NCBI GenBank assembly: GCA_001898145.1 | Contig: MKSR01000046.1 | Location: 124,001-188,000 of the forward strand | Source: Dyadobacter sp. 50-39 | GTDB lineage: Bacteria > Bacteroidota > Bacteroidia > Cytophagales > Spirosomataceae | Length of the DNA stretch: 64,000 nt | Reading direction: 5' to 3' | In this document: positions 1 through 8,864 of the stretch, in pieces | Numbering within the stretch: the stretch's first letter is position 1 | How the letters are laid out: each line of letters begins with the position of its first letter | Translations under genes and position numbers: made by a program | Notes under the pieces: generated by a model | Seen by the model: the letters and a program-made list of their open reading frames with translations, nothing else | Told to the model about the DNA's origin: nothing | Database searches by the model: none

Positions 1-1259
1 ACCGCGTGGCCCAACATGCCCAGGTAAGGTTCAGGGAAGCAAGGGCTGTTGTCGGGGTTAAAAATTTCGAAATTGAGCTGATAGGGCTTTCCTGCTTCCA
101 GTGCCTTGTCGGGTTTGCCCTCCCAAATGGCATAGGAGCCATCCTTGAAGACGGTCTTCGTTCCCGGTTTTCCACAGATCACGACATTCTCGCCCATGGG
201 GACTTTGCCGGGCGTATCGAGGGGATCGGTGATGATGTAAGTATCGTCTTCAGATAATGCTTTCGCAACATGCGCCGCTGGTTTGGCATTGATCACCAGC
301 GTGTCGACAATCGTTTCCGCAAAGCCGGTGTATTGTACAATGTCTGAATAAACCAGGTACTTACCCGCAGGCAGATCGGGCAATGCGGCTTCAAATGTAA
401 GGGTATCCTTGCGGTCGGGGTGCACGTGTGCGAATGCGTCGAGCCCCGGCGTGCGGACGAGGAAGGTATGCATGATTTTGCCATGATCGGGGACCAGCGT
501 GCTCAGCATACTTCGTTTCATCCGGCGGTCCCAGTTCGTCGTGTCGATTTTCAATTGAAAAACCCGCTGCGAATCCGTGTCAATAACCGCCGTTTTTGCT
601 TTCAGGGGCTTGTAAAGCCATTGTTTGTATTCGGCTGCCCAGCTATCCCACCAGCTGCTGCCTCCGTACAAGATCAGTGAGCAAATGACCGTGGCAATGC
701 CCATATTGATCCATCTCTTTCGGTTCTGCGCCGGCGTCAGGTTTTGGCCCGGTTTCAACAACCCATCGCTCACACTTGCGCCGATGGTCGTGATCATGAG
801 CAGGAAAAGCAGTAGCCCGACAATGCCAAGGCCGATGCCAAGGCCTTTCGGCATGTCGCGTTCTGCGGTGGAAACGGCAACAATGGGGATGATCAGCTCG
901 GCGTCGCCCTGCATGCCCTCAATGCTGATTTGTGCACTGGACGAGCCGGGCTCCATGAGCCAGACTGCTCCCTGGAACTGACCTTTTTGTCCGGCTACCG
1001 GAGCCAGCGCGTCGGAAGTGGGTGCACCTTTGTCGCCGGAGTAAAAGTAAATGGGCCGGACGGACACCTTCCGGGCTTCTCCGTATTCAATATATACCGA
1101 AACCTGCGCCGTACCCGGAATTACATCCGGTGGTACAATGCTTACCAGGACCTTGTAGCCACCGGCCTGCGCCTGCATTTGCACGCCAGCGCTGCCCACG
1201 TGCGCATACGAGGCTGCACTAAGCAGCATGAACAGAATGAGGGAAAAACAGCTTTTCAT
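1..1259 (-). CDS. Membrane-anchored secreted protein, function unknown (partial)
   Basis: Translating the minus strand from the ATG at 1259 gives about 419 codons with no stop before the window edge, so the C-terminus is missing. The protein has a signal peptide (about residues 1-19), an extracytoplasmic region to about residue 135, two hydrophobic helices (about 140-160 and 192-210), then a second soluble domain rich in His and Pro. The motifs DAFAHVHPD and PYLGMLGHAV are visible; histidine pairs like these occur in extracytoplasmic beta-sandwich proteins, sometimes metal-related, but I cannot name a family. Its start overlaps the stop of the upstream membrane-protein gene by four bases (ATGA), so the two are probably translationally coupled and may work together. 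That the frame is coding is secure; the function is not. Confidence 0.8.
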   Translation of the reverse strand, partial: MKSCFSLILFMLLSAASYAHVGSAGVQMQAQAGGYKVLVSIVPPDVIPGTAQVSVYIEYGEARKVSVRPIYFYSGDKGAPTSDALAPVAGQKGQFQGAVWLMEPGSSSAQISIEGMQGDAELIIPIVAVSTAERDMPKGLGIGLGIVGLLLFLLMITTIGASVSDGLLKPGQNLTPAQNRKRWINMGIATVICSLILYGGSSWWDSWAAEYKQWLYKPLKAKTAVIDTDSQRVFQLKIDTTNWDRRMKRSMLSTLVPDHGKIMHTFLVRTPGLDAFAHVHPDRKDTLTFEAALPDLPAGKYLVYSDIVQYTGFAETIVDTLVINAKPAAHVAKALSEDDTYIITDPLDTPGKVPMGENVVICGKPGTKTVFKDGSYAIWEGKPDKALEAGKPYQLNFEIFNPDNSPCFPEPYLGMLGHA

Positions 1260-2476
1260 CGTTGAATCTTGTGCATCCAGTTACCCCACGCCAGTCCGAT
1301 GCGGGTTGAAATTAATGTTAATACCAATGCAATGCCGAGGCCTTTGAGCAACTGCGGCATTTCCTCCAACATCCAGGGGCCGAATTTATAGCGGTACTCC
1401 CAGTTAGGATCATTCCCGAAATACCAGTAATGGCTGCCAAAGAACCAGTTGCGGGCGTACGGCGATTCCATCAGAAATCCGCCGAAGAACCATTGAACTA
1501 CAAAAAAGACAGCCAGAAATGCGAAGCCCAGCAGCAGCGTGAGTTTCCAGTCGTTCCAATGTGCAAAGCGGTAGCGAAGGATGTCGATCACAACAGCAGG
1601 GGCGATCAGTAACAGCGGGAAATGAAATCCCTGGTAATGGGTAATGTGGTTGAGAATGGGGCCGAGTTTAGGCTCTGCGGGGAAAAGCGGAATGATCCAG
1701 AGCGTGCCCAGCATTAATGCAGTATAAACAGCCGCTACGGCTGTAACGGCCCATTTGTGTGAAACAGCTTTCCCCACCGCCATCAGCAGCAATGGAAATG
1801 CGGCCCCCGCAAAAACGTAATAGCTCGACCGGTGAACACGCATCCGCCCCAGCTCTTCGGATATGAGGGTAAACCAAATGGTTAAGAGAAATCCTGCCGA
1901 CAATGCGAACAGCCAGAAAAGTGTTTTGTCCGATGCTTTGACCCTTTCCTCGCCCAAGCTGCCGAACAACTTCATTTGGTTCTTGACGGCAATCACGCTG
2001 ATCATCGCGCCGAACTGAATGCCGATAATGCCAAGAATGAGCACGGTATGCGGCGGGGAGAGAATGGTCACGTCCAGCCCGTAGGTATTATGCCACCAGT
2101 CGTCGAAAGGGGCGGAGGTAAGCATGGATAATGCGCCCCAAACGCAGAAAAGGGAGCCGAGCGAACTGTAAAAAAAGCCCCAGATTTTTACACTGGCTGC
2201 TTTCTCGATGGCATTTCCCCAGAAAGTCTTCCTCAAAATCTCATAACCCGAAAACAAGCCGGCTACCACTGCGCCCAGGTAAATGACCAGGTGCGGCGGC
2301 GACAGCAGCCCGTCACGGCCGATGCTCATATGCCAGCAAATGTCCCAGATGAGCCCGGTAATGACGCAAAACGAGGCAAAAACAGTGGCAAAAATGTAAA
2401 TGGGAATACCCGGACTGGCCTGGATGGTCAATGTCCGGTCGCCGATGATCGGCGGAGGGGCAACGGTATCTTGCAT
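1256..2476 (-). CDS. Polytopic membrane protein, function unknown
   Basis: This frame encodes about 406 residues with roughly ten strongly hydrophobic segments and short loops, so it is an integral inner-membrane protein. I chose the ATG at 2476 (Met-Gln-Asp-Thr); an in-frame TTG at 2524 would add 16 residues but is a weaker start. Several conserved-looking His and Trp residues lie near the helices (ICWHMS, HTYGLD, SPPHTV, FGSHYW), which could suit metal or heme binding, but no transporter or oxidase family is recognised. The stop overlaps the start of the following secreted-protein gene, so the pair forms an operon. I see no confident function. Confidence 0.75.
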   Translation of the reverse strand: MQDTVAPPPIIGDRTLTIQASPGIPIYIFATVFASFCVITGLIWDICWHMSIGRDGLLSPPHLVIYLGAVVAGLFSGYEILRKTFWGNAIEKAASVKIWGFFYSSLGSLFCVWGALSMLTSAPFDDWWHNTYGLDVTILSPPHTVLILGIIGIQFGAMISVIAVKNQMKLFGSLGEERVKASDKTLFWLFALSAGFLLTIWFTLISEELGRMRVHRSSYYVFAGAAFPLLLMAVGKAVSHKWAVTAVAAVYTALMLGTLWIIPLFPAEPKLGPILNHITHYQGFHFPLLLIAPAVVIDILRYRFAHWNDWKLTLLLGFAFLAVFFVVQWFFGGFLMESPYARNWFFGSHYWYFGNDPNWEYRYKFGPWMLEEMPQLLKGLGIALVLTLISTRIGLAWGNWMHKIQR

Positions 2477-2593
2477 AGGGGGTAGAGGAAATGGAGTTAT
2501 GACTGCAAATTTCGAAAAGGACAATCAGATTCCGTGCTACCCCTATGACTTTGTGTATTTAAATTCAGCGAACTTCGTGAGCGGCCCTAACCC

Positions 2594-3247
2594 TCAGAAG
2601 GGGCGCATAGCTTTTACGAAGCGGCCTTTGAAATAGGTGGAAAACAGGTTGTCCTCGCGCACGCCGCGGGAGGTGGAAGCGTGGATGAATATGATTTCCT
2701 CCCTGCCACGGACATCCGTCACAATGCCGGCATGTGAAACGTAACCTTCCTTGCCCGCTTCGGGGACGAAAAACAGCCAGTCGCCCGGTTTGATCTCCTC
2801 TACACTACCCACTTCCTGCCCAAATTCCGACTGCTGCCAGGAAATGCGGGGCACTTTGACGCCCATTTCGGAATAGACCTGGCAAATGAGTCCGGAACAG
2901 TCGATGCCGCCCTTGTCGTTGCCGCCGGAGCGGTAGGGGGTACCGGTGTAGGTGCGTGCGATTTGTACTACCTCGGGGATGTTGGCAGTATTGGCGTCGC
3001 CGGGGCGCGAGTAAGTGGTAGTGGCGCGTGTGGGCACGGGCTTTCTCGCAGGCGCTTTCGCTACGGGTTTACGCGCGGGCGAGGTGCGTCCCCGGGAAAC
3101 AGTGCTGCGTGAAGCGGGTCCGCGCGAGCTGCGCGAAGATGAATTTCTTTCGGGTGTTCTGCGGAGTGTGTCGCAGGAAAACAAAAATAGCGTGATCAGG
3201 AGGGTAAATACGGTGCAGGAAAGGGGGCGGGAAAGGTACTTCTTCAT
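2594..3247 (-). CDS. NlpC/P60 family lipoprotein, peptidoglycan endopeptidase
   Basis: The 217-residue product begins with a lipoprotein signal ending at Cys25 (LFLFSC), followed by a low-complexity Ser/Arg/Pro/Lys linker to about residue 85. A C-terminal NlpC/P60 domain follows, with catalytic Cys117 in DCSGLIC, His172 in SHAGIV and a further polar residue near His189 (IHAST). Family members cut gamma-D-glutamyl-diaminopimelate bonds in peptide stems, so this enzyme probably trims cell wall from the periplasm while anchored to a membrane. It is transcribed away from the FAH-family gene across a 156-bp divergent gap. The basic linker may bind wall or DNA, but that is inference. Confidence 0.9.
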   Translation of the reverse strand: MKKYLSRPLSCTVFTLLITLFLFSCDTLRRTPERNSSSRSSRGPASRSTVSRGRTSPARKPVAKAPARKPVPTRATTTYSRPGDANTANIPEVVQIARTYTGTPYRSGGNDKGGIDCSGLICQVYSEMGVKVPRISWQQSEFGQEVGSVEEIKPGDWLFFVPEAGKEGYVSHAGIVTDVRGREEIIFIHASTSRGVREDNLFSTYFKGRFVKAMRPF

Positions 3248-3330
3248 GCGTAAGCGGAATTGGCCTGATTACTTTTTCAAAAATAGCATTATTATTTTAA
3301 CTGCATTCGTCCCGAAAAATTGTGGCAAAT

Positions 3331-3362
3331 ATTGTGAGGCCCCGGCTTTGTAAGTAGCTTTG
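3331..3362 (+). promoter_or_regulatory. Candidate Bacteroidota-type promoter for the FAH-family gene
   Basis: ATTG at 3331-3334 and TAGCTTTG at 3355-3362 are 20 bp apart, matching the Bacteroidota TTTG / TAnnTTTG consensus. The downstream ATG is at 3404, giving a leader of roughly 35 nt. Based on sequence match only. Confidence 0.4.
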
Positions 3363-3403
3363 TCCCTGACGTTCATTCCATATAAATTAGCTTTTGACCC
3401 CTG

Positions 3404-4015
3404 ATGAAAATTATTTGTGTAGGCCGGAATTACGCAGAGCATATCGCCGAACTGAACAACCAGACACCCGATTCCCCGGTTATATTTCTGAAACCTGAAA
3501 CCGCACAGCTTCGTCCAGGCGAAGATTTTTATTATCCCGAATTTTCAAAAGACGTTCACTATGAAGTGGAACTGGTGGTGAAGATCAACCGGGCAGGGAA
3601 AAACATCGAAGAAAAATTCGCACATAAATATTACAGTGAAATCGGCATCGGCATTGATTTTACAGCCCGCGATGTACAGTCGGAACTGAAAGCAAAGGGC
3701 CTGCCCTGGGAGCTTGCGAAGGCATTCAACGGATCGGCGCCGGTTTCGGATTTTGTACCGGTTTCCGACTTTGCGGATGTTCAGGATGTCAATTTCAGTC
3801 TGGACGTAAATGGCGAAACGCGCCAGAATGGCAACTCGTCGATGATGATCTATCGCATCAACTACCTGATCTCCTTCGTTTCCAGGTATTTTATGCTCAA
3901 AACGGGCGACCTTATTTTTACCGGTACACCGAAAGGCGTAGGGCCGGTGCAGATCGGCGACAGGCTGACGGCCTCGATCGAGGGCAAGAAGATGCTCGAA
4001 CTGTTCGTTAAGTAA
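3404..4015 (+). CDS. Fumarylacetoacetate hydrolase (FAH) family protein
   Basis: This 203-residue protein matches the short, single-domain FAH fold. The divalent-metal ligands are visible as Glu54 and Glu56 (HYEVELVV) and Asp85 (GIGIDFTARD). The C-terminal motif GDLIFTGTPKGVGP is also typical. Short family members act as acylpyruvate hydrolases, oxaloacetate decarboxylases/tautomerases or related C-C bond enzymes in the cytoplasm, and sequence alone does not tell which. The gene stands at the head of a plus-strand run, 52 bp before the M23 peptidase gene. The family call is firm and the substrate is not. Confidence 0.88.
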   Translation: MKIICVGRNYAEHIAELNNQTPDSPVIFLKPETAQLRPGEDFYYPEFSKDVHYEVELVVKINRAGKNIEEKFAHKYYSEIGIGIDFTARDVQSELKAKGLPWELAKAFNGSAPVSDFVPVSDFADVQDVNFSLDVNGETRQNGNSSMMIYRINYLISFVSRYFMLKTGDLIFTGTPKGVGPVQIGDRLTASIEGKKMLELFVK

Positions 4016-4067
4016 ACCGTACTCTTCATATCACCGGTCGCTGTACCGACTATTCATACACTTTTTC

Positions 4068-6026
4068 ATGCGTCATTATTTTCGGGCATTAGTCCGTTCA
4101 GGGTTATTTGTATTGGGGTTGGCAGGCATTGCGGAGGTTTCATTGGCCCAAAAACAATCTTATCCAAAAGGTTATTACCAATTTCCGATCCGTCCGGGCT
4201 TGCCGAACTCGCTGGCAGGTGGTCTGGGCGATCTCCGTAGCAATCACTTTCATGCAGGCCTGGATATCCGCACGCAGCAGCGCGAGGGTCTGCCTGTGTT
4301 TGCGGCTGCGGAAGGTTATGTGTATAAAGTGGCCGTACAGCGTACGGGTTACGGAAATGTCATTTATCTGCGCCACCCGAACGGCCAAACGACGGTTTAC
4401 GGCCATTTGCTGAAATTCAGTGACCCGCTGGCCGCTTGGGTGCGGCAGGAGCAATATAAGAAGCAGACATTTGAAATCGATCTCTTCCCGGAAGCAGGTC
4501 AGTTTACTTTCAAAAAAGGGCAGTTAATTGCGCTTTCGGGTAACACAGGTGGTTCTGCCGGGCCGCATTTGCATTTCGAGGTGCGCGACTCCAAGGATAA
4601 CTACCTCAATCCCCTGTATTTTGGGTTCAATGAAATCAAAGATGTTACCCCGCCGAAATTTGTGAACCTGGCAATCCGCCCGATGGACATTAACGGACGG
4701 GTGAACGGCCAGTTCGACCGCCGTGTTTACGCGCCCGTCAAAATGAAGGATGGGAGTTGGCGCTTGCGTGATACGGTTTCCGCTACCGGCATTGTGGGCA
4801 TCGATCTGGTCGCTTTTGACCAGATGACCGGCACCGGCTTTCGATACGGTTTGCAATGCATTGAGATCAGGATGGACGGACAGGAGGTATTTTCCTACAA
4901 CATCGAGGTTTTTCCTAATGCCTCTACCCGCGATTACAATAACCTCATCGATTACGAGACCGAGCAGGCGACCGGTCAGCGTTTCCTGAAATGTTACGTT
5001 CCCGACGGGAATCAGTTCAATTTGTACAAAACCAACGCGATCAACGGCAAGCTGCATATTGCGGATACATTGAGCCACGAAGTGAAAGTGAGGATTTCGG
5101 ATTCTTTTGAAAACTTTTCAGAACTGATATTCACCATCAAGGGCGAGCCGCTGGACCAACCACTTCCGGCTTTCAATACCGAGGTAAACCCCGAGTATGT
5201 TCAAACCGAGGTGCGGGAGAATACATTGGTCGTGAAAGCGAAATACTACCGGAGCCGGGAGCCATTTGCTACATTCTATGTAAAAGGGAGTGCGGAGAAA
5301 AAAGTGCCCAATCTCTATGCGGGAGAATCGGCGGTATTTTTGACTGATTTAAGGAAAGAAATGCCCGATTCGGTGAAAGTGGGTACAACCACTGTAAAGA
5401 CCTTCCTGCGCAGTCAGGTGCTGCCGGGAGTTGCTTCGTCATTCCAGGGAGAGAAATGGTCGGTGGATATGGATAACACCAGCCTTTTTGATACGCTTTT
5501 TTTAACCGGGCAGCGGAATTTCAATGCATTGACCATCAACAATCGCGGCACCGCCCTGAATGACTATATCCACGTGGCATTCACACCAGAGAAAGCGCCG
5601 GAGGACAAGTCGCGCACTTATGTGTACCGTTACCTGAACGGCGACTATCGCTTTTTGGGCGGCAAATGGGACGGCGAGCAGATCCGCTTCGACACGCGCG
5701 AGCTGGGTACTTTTGTGATCCAGCAGGACACAGTGCCGCCCCGCGCACGGCTGGTGGAGCATAGCAAGCACAGCATACGCGGATATGTGGGCGATGGCCT
5801 GTCGGGGATCGCCAATTTCAAGGCATTGGTGAACGGGGAATGGGTGCTGATGAATTACGATTTCAAAAAAGGCTATATCTGGTCGGAGAAAATGGATGAT
5901 AGTCAGCCATTTGAAGGAGAACTCGTGCTGGAAGTGACGGATAGGGCAGGAAATAGTACTATCTTGCGAACAGAATTGGTGGACCCGGTTGTTAAACCAA
6001 AGAAAACCAAAAAACGTAGAAGATAG
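4068..6026 (+). CDS. Secreted M23 family metallopeptidase
   Basis: The 652-residue product has a signal peptide (about 1-27, ending SLAQ) and an N-terminal LytM/M23 domain. Zinc ligands are seen as His62 and Asp66 (FHAGLDI) and His169 in the HLHFE motif, with His113 and His167 as likely catalytic helpers. A long beta-rich region (about 200-640) of unknown role follows, and the protein ends in a basic Lys/Arg tail. M23 enzymes cleave peptidoglycan cross-bridges or peptide stems, so a periplasmic or outer-surface wall hydrolase is expected. The active site is complete, unlike degenerate NlpD/EnvC activators. The peroxiredoxin gene starts 3 bp after its stop, so the two are probably cotranscribed. 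Confidence 0.9.
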   Translation: MRHYFRALVRSGLFVLGLAGIAEVSLAQKQSYPKGYYQFPIRPGLPNSLAGGLGDLRSNHFHAGLDIRTQQREGLPVFAAAEGYVYKVAVQRTGYGNVIYLRHPNGQTTVYGHLLKFSDPLAAWVRQEQYKKQTFEIDLFPEAGQFTFKKGQLIALSGNTGGSAGPHLHFEVRDSKDNYLNPLYFGFNEIKDVTPPKFVNLAIRPMDINGRVNGQFDRRVYAPVKMKDGSWRLRDTVSATGIVGIDLVAFDQMTGTGFRYGLQCIEIRMDGQEVFSYNIEVFPNASTRDYNNLIDYETEQATGQRFLKCYVPDGNQFNLYKTNAINGKLHIADTLSHEVKVRISDSFENFSELIFTIKGEPLDQPLPAFNTEVNPEYVQTEVRENTLVVKAKYYRSREPFATFYVKGSAEKKVPNLYAGESAVFLTDLRKEMPDSVKVGTTTVKTFLRSQVLPGVASSFQGEKWSVDMDNTSLFDTLFLTGQRNFNALTINNRGTALNDYIHVAFTPEKAPEDKSRTYVYRYLNGDYRFLGGKWDGEQIRFDTRELGTFVIQQDTVPPRARLVEHSKHSIRGYVGDGLSGIANFKALVNGEWVLMNYDFKKGYIWSEKMDDSQPFEGELVLEVTDRAGNSTILRTELVDPVVKPKKTKKRRR

Positions 6027-6029
6027 CTT

Positions 6030-6488
6030 ATGGGACTACAAGTCGGTGACCCCGCACCCGCATTTTCAGTAAAAGATCAGGATGGAAATCAAGTAAAACT
6101 GTCGGATTTGAAGGGAGAAAAAGTTGTTTTGTACTTTTACCCCAAGGATAACACACCTACCTGCACCAATCAGGCCTGCAATATCCGTGACAATTACGGG
6201 GCGCTCCTGAAAAAAGGTTACAAGGTCTTCGGAGTAAGCCCTGACAGTGAAAAATCGCATCAGCGGTTTATTAAAAAACACAATCTCCCGTTCCCCCTGC
6301 TGGCCGACACGGAGCACAAAATGGTAGAAGCTTACGGCGTCTGGGGAGAAAAAACAATGTTTGGGCGCACCTATATGGGTGTACTTCGCACTACTTTCGT
6401 CATCAACAAAAAGGGGATCATTGAAGAGATTATTTCCAAAGTAGAATCGTCGAAACACACTGATCAAATTCTTGGAAAAACTGAATAA
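6030..6488 (+). CDS. bcp: Thioredoxin-dependent thiol peroxidase, BCP-type peroxiredoxin
   Basis: This 152-residue cytoplasmic peroxiredoxin has peroxidatic Cys45 in the TPTCTNQAC motif and the resolving cysteine five residues later at Cys50, the arrangement typical of atypical 2-Cys bacterioferritin comigratory proteins. Such enzymes reduce H2O2 and organic hydroperoxides using thioredoxin. Length matches the family (about 150-155). The start lies 3 bp after the M23 peptidase stop, so the genes are likely transcribed together; I see no functional link between them. Confidence 0.95.
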   Translation: MGLQVGDPAPAFSVKDQDGNQVKLSDLKGEKVVLYFYPKDNTPTCTNQACNIRDNYGALLKKGYKVFGVSPDSEKSHQRFIKKHNLPFPLLADTEHKMVEAYGVWGEKTMFGRTYMGVLRTTFVINKKGIIEEIISKVESSKHTDQILGKTE

Positions 6489-6591
6489 TAATCAGTCATT
6501 TTACCATTCCGAATAGCAGGACATTTACGCCGCCTAAATGGTCCCGTTTCGGTAAACCGATTAAGGACAGTCCAATAGAAAATAAATAAAA

Positions 6592-7449
6592 ATGGAAATT
6601 GAACAATTAGAAAAAGTAGCATCCCAGGTTCGCAGGGACATCGTACGAATGGTACATGGTTGTCAGTCGGGACACCCTGGCGGGTCGCTGGGTTGCACCG
6701 AATTGTTGGTAGCATTGTACTTTGAGCGCATGAAGCTTAAAGAGCATGATGGCAAGGTTGTATTCGACATGGATGGCAAGGACGAAGACCTTTTCTTCCT
6801 TTCGAACGGCCACATTTCCCCGGTATGGTACAGCGTATTGGCACGCAAGGGCTATTTCCCTGTATCGGAGCTGGCTACTTTCCGCAAGCTGGATTCACGT
6901 CTGCAGGGACACCCTACCACGCACGAGCACCTCGAAGGTATCCGCATCGCGTCGGGCTCGCTGGGCCAGGGCTTGTCGGTAGCATTGGGCGCTGCAACGG
7001 CTAAGAAACTGAACAACGACAAAGGAACAGTATATGTACTGATGGGCGACGGAGAGCAGCAGGAAGGCCAGGTTTGGGAAGCCGCTACTTTCGCTCCGCA
7101 CCACCAGGTAGATAACCTCATCGCATTCATCGACCTCAACGGCCAGCAAATCGACGGCCCGACTGTCAAGGTGATGAACAACCGCGACCTGGGTGCCAAA
7201 TATGAAGCATTCGGATGGGAAGTAATCAACATCGAAGAAGGAAACGACATGGCGGCAGTGCTGAAAGGCCTGTACGAAGCCAAAGGCCGTCTGGGACATG
7301 GCAGACCGATCATGGTATTGCTGCATACCGGCATGGGCTATGGCGTCGATTTCATGATGGGCAGCCACAAATGGCACGGTGTAGCGCCAAACGACGAGCA
7401 ATTGGCGGCGGCACTGGCTCAGCTTGACGAAACTTTGGGAGATTATTAA
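6592..7449 (+). CDS. Transketolase, N-terminal (thiamine diphosphate-binding) subunit
   Basis: The 285-residue product corresponds to the N-terminal half of transketolase. The thiamine diphosphate motif GDGEQQEGQ starts near residue 162, with its Asn partner in DLNGQQ about 26 residues on, and the SGHPGG substrate motif is near residue 26. It transfers two-carbon ketol units in the non-oxidative pentose phosphate pathway, together with the C-terminal subunit encoded 50 bp downstream. Split transketolases of this kind are a known alternative to the single-chain enzyme of about 660 residues. The gap before the gene (103 bp) leaves room for its own promoter. Confidence 0.93.
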   Translation: MEIEQLEKVASQVRRDIVRMVHGCQSGHPGGSLGCTELLVALYFERMKLKEHDGKVVFDMDGKDEDLFFLSNGHISPVWYSVLARKGYFPVSELATFRKLDSRLQGHPTTHEHLEGIRIASGSLGQGLSVALGAATAKKLNNDKGTVYVLMGDGEQQEGQVWEAATFAPHHQVDNLIAFIDLNGQQIDGPTVKVMNNRDLGAKYEAFGWEVINIEEGNDMAAVLKGLYEAKGRLGHGRPIMVLLHTGMGYGVDFMMGSHKWHGVAPNDEQLAAALAQLDETLGDY

Positions 7450-7499
7450 TATCCGGACCAGCGTGGCAATGCACGCGGTTTCATAAACAGACATTCAAA

Positions 7500-8453
7500 A
7501 TGAAAAAATACACCTTCACTGAGAAGAAAGATACGCGTTCGGGCTTCGGTGCCGGAATGCACGTGCTGGGACAACAGAACCCGAACGTTGTAGCGCTTTG
7601 CGCCGACCTCGTAGGCTCTTTGAAACTCGAACCGTTCATCAAAGAAAACCCTGAGCGTTTTATCCAATGCGGTATTTCCGAAGCGAATATGATCGGTGTT
7701 TCAGCCGGTTTGACCATCGGAGGTAAAATTCCTTTCGCTACTACTTTTGCTAACTTCGCAACGGGCCGTGTGTACGACCAGATCCGCCAAAGTGTAGCAT
7801 ATTCTAACAAAAACGTGAAAATCTGTGCTTCACACGCAGGTTTGACTTTGGGTGAAGACGGTGCTACCCACCAGATCCTCGAAGACATCGGTATGATGAA
7901 AATGCTTCCCGGCATGACCGTTATCAACCCTTGCGATTACAACCAGACCAAAGCCGCTACTATCGCGATCGCGGATCACGACGGACCGGTTTACCTGCGT
8001 TTCGGTCGCCCGGTCATTCCTATTTTCACTGATCCGGATCAAAAATTTGAAATCGGTAAAGCATGGATGGTGAACGAAGGTACCGATGTGAGTATCATCG
8101 CTACCGGCCACATGGTATGGGAAGCGATTCAGGCGGGCGAAATGCTTGAAGCGGAGGGTATCAATGCGGAGATCATCAATATCCACACCATTAAGCCATT
8201 GGACGAAGAAGCGATTTTGAAGTCAGTTGAGAAAACTGGTTGCGTGGTAACAGCAGAAGAGCACAACCGGATCGGCGGATTGGGTGACAGCGTAGCACAG
8301 GTTTTAGTTAAAAACAAACTCGTTCCGCAGGAGTACGTAGCTGTAAACGACAGCTTCGGAGAAAGCGGTACGCCAGCGCAATTGCTCGAAAAATACGGAT
8401 TGGATGCAAAGCACATCGTAGAGGCTGCCAAACGCGCTATCGCAAGAAAATAG
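7500..8453 (+). CDS. Transketolase, C-terminal subunit
   Basis: This 317-residue protein supplies the pyrimidine-binding and C-terminal domains of transketolase. It carries RFIQCGISEANMIG, where the Glu activates the thiamine diphosphate cofactor (about residue 62), and GLTLGEDGATHQ, typical of the middle domain. The C-terminal part contains TAEEHNRIGGLGD. It forms a heteromer with the N-terminal subunit encoded just upstream in the same operon. Confusion with DXS or pyruvate dehydrogenase E1 is unlikely given the length and these motifs. No terminator lies directly after the stop; the nearest is at 8703. Confidence 0.93.
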   Translation: MKKYTFTEKKDTRSGFGAGMHVLGQQNPNVVALCADLVGSLKLEPFIKENPERFIQCGISEANMIGVSAGLTIGGKIPFATTFANFATGRVYDQIRQSVAYSNKNVKICASHAGLTLGEDGATHQILEDIGMMKMLPGMTVINPCDYNQTKAATIAIADHDGPVYLRFGRPVIPIFTDPDQKFEIGKAWMVNEGTDVSIIATGHMVWEAIQAGEMLEAEGINAEIINIHTIKPLDEEAILKSVEKTGCVVTAEEHNRIGGLGDSVAQVLVKNKLVPQEYVAVNDSFGESGTPAQLLEKYGLDAKHIVEAAKRAIARK

Positions 8454-8502
8454 TATCATTGGAATGTCATGGTGCAATAATGCATCATGACATCTATCAA
8501 AT

Positions 8503-8634
8503 ATGCATCATCTTGCCCGTCGACTCAAGTCGACGGAAATGTATTAGAAGGCATCTTGCATATTTATTGCCGGGACGACATCTCACAAAGATGCATCGCC
8601 ATGCCGTCGACTTAAGTCGACGGGAATTGATTAG
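8503..8634. repeat. Two copies of a 44-45 bp palindrome-cored repeat
   Basis: Copy 1 (8503-8547) and copy 2 (8591-8634) share ATGCATC at the left, a central 20-bp palindrome and ATTAG at the right. The core of copy 2, CCGTCGACTTAAGTCGACGG (8604-8623), is a perfect palindrome; copy 1 (8517-8536) differs only at one central base. Short palindromic intergenic units like this resemble REP-type elements mobilised by RAYT transposases. That origin is inference, and no transposase is in the window. Confidence 0.7.
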
Positions 8635-8702
8635 AGATTAGATTAGATTGATCAAATCTGAATATTGATCAAATCAGATTGATTAATAGATGAGAATCAA
8701 TT

Positions 8703-8752
8703 GAGCTCTGAGAATGCAAAAATGCTGTTTTTGCTTCGCAGAGCTCTTTTTA
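8703..8752 (+). terminator. Intrinsic terminator after the transketolase repeats
   Basis: A long stem pairs GAGCTCTG (from 8703) with CAGAGCTC (ending 8746), with further inner pairing of GCAAAAA with TTTTTGC, followed by a T run. It probably ends transcription from the transketolase operon. Confidence 0.75.
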
Positions 8753-8864
8753 TTTGTCCTCCACAAAAAAATAAACTATTATTGACCGGCGTTGACTTCG
8801 GGCTCCGGTACAATTTTGGTCACGCGGATTTCCTTTAAAAAAAGATCAGGTTAATACTGATTAA

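Larger units (their letters stand above)
8454..8864. other. Gene-free interval with repeats and a terminator
   Basis: This 411-bp stretch holds no convincing gene. From left to right it contains two copies of a 44-45 bp palindromic repeat (8503-8547 and 8591-8634), an AT-rich segment in which GATCAAATC occurs twice (8640-8690), a strong intrinsic terminator (8703-8752) and the sigma-factor upstream region. Confidence 0.7.

Noticed and set aside
6895-7494. A 199-codon minus-strand open frame
   Set aside because: It is the complement of the transketolase N-terminal gene, whose thiamine diphosphate motif is intact on the plus strand.
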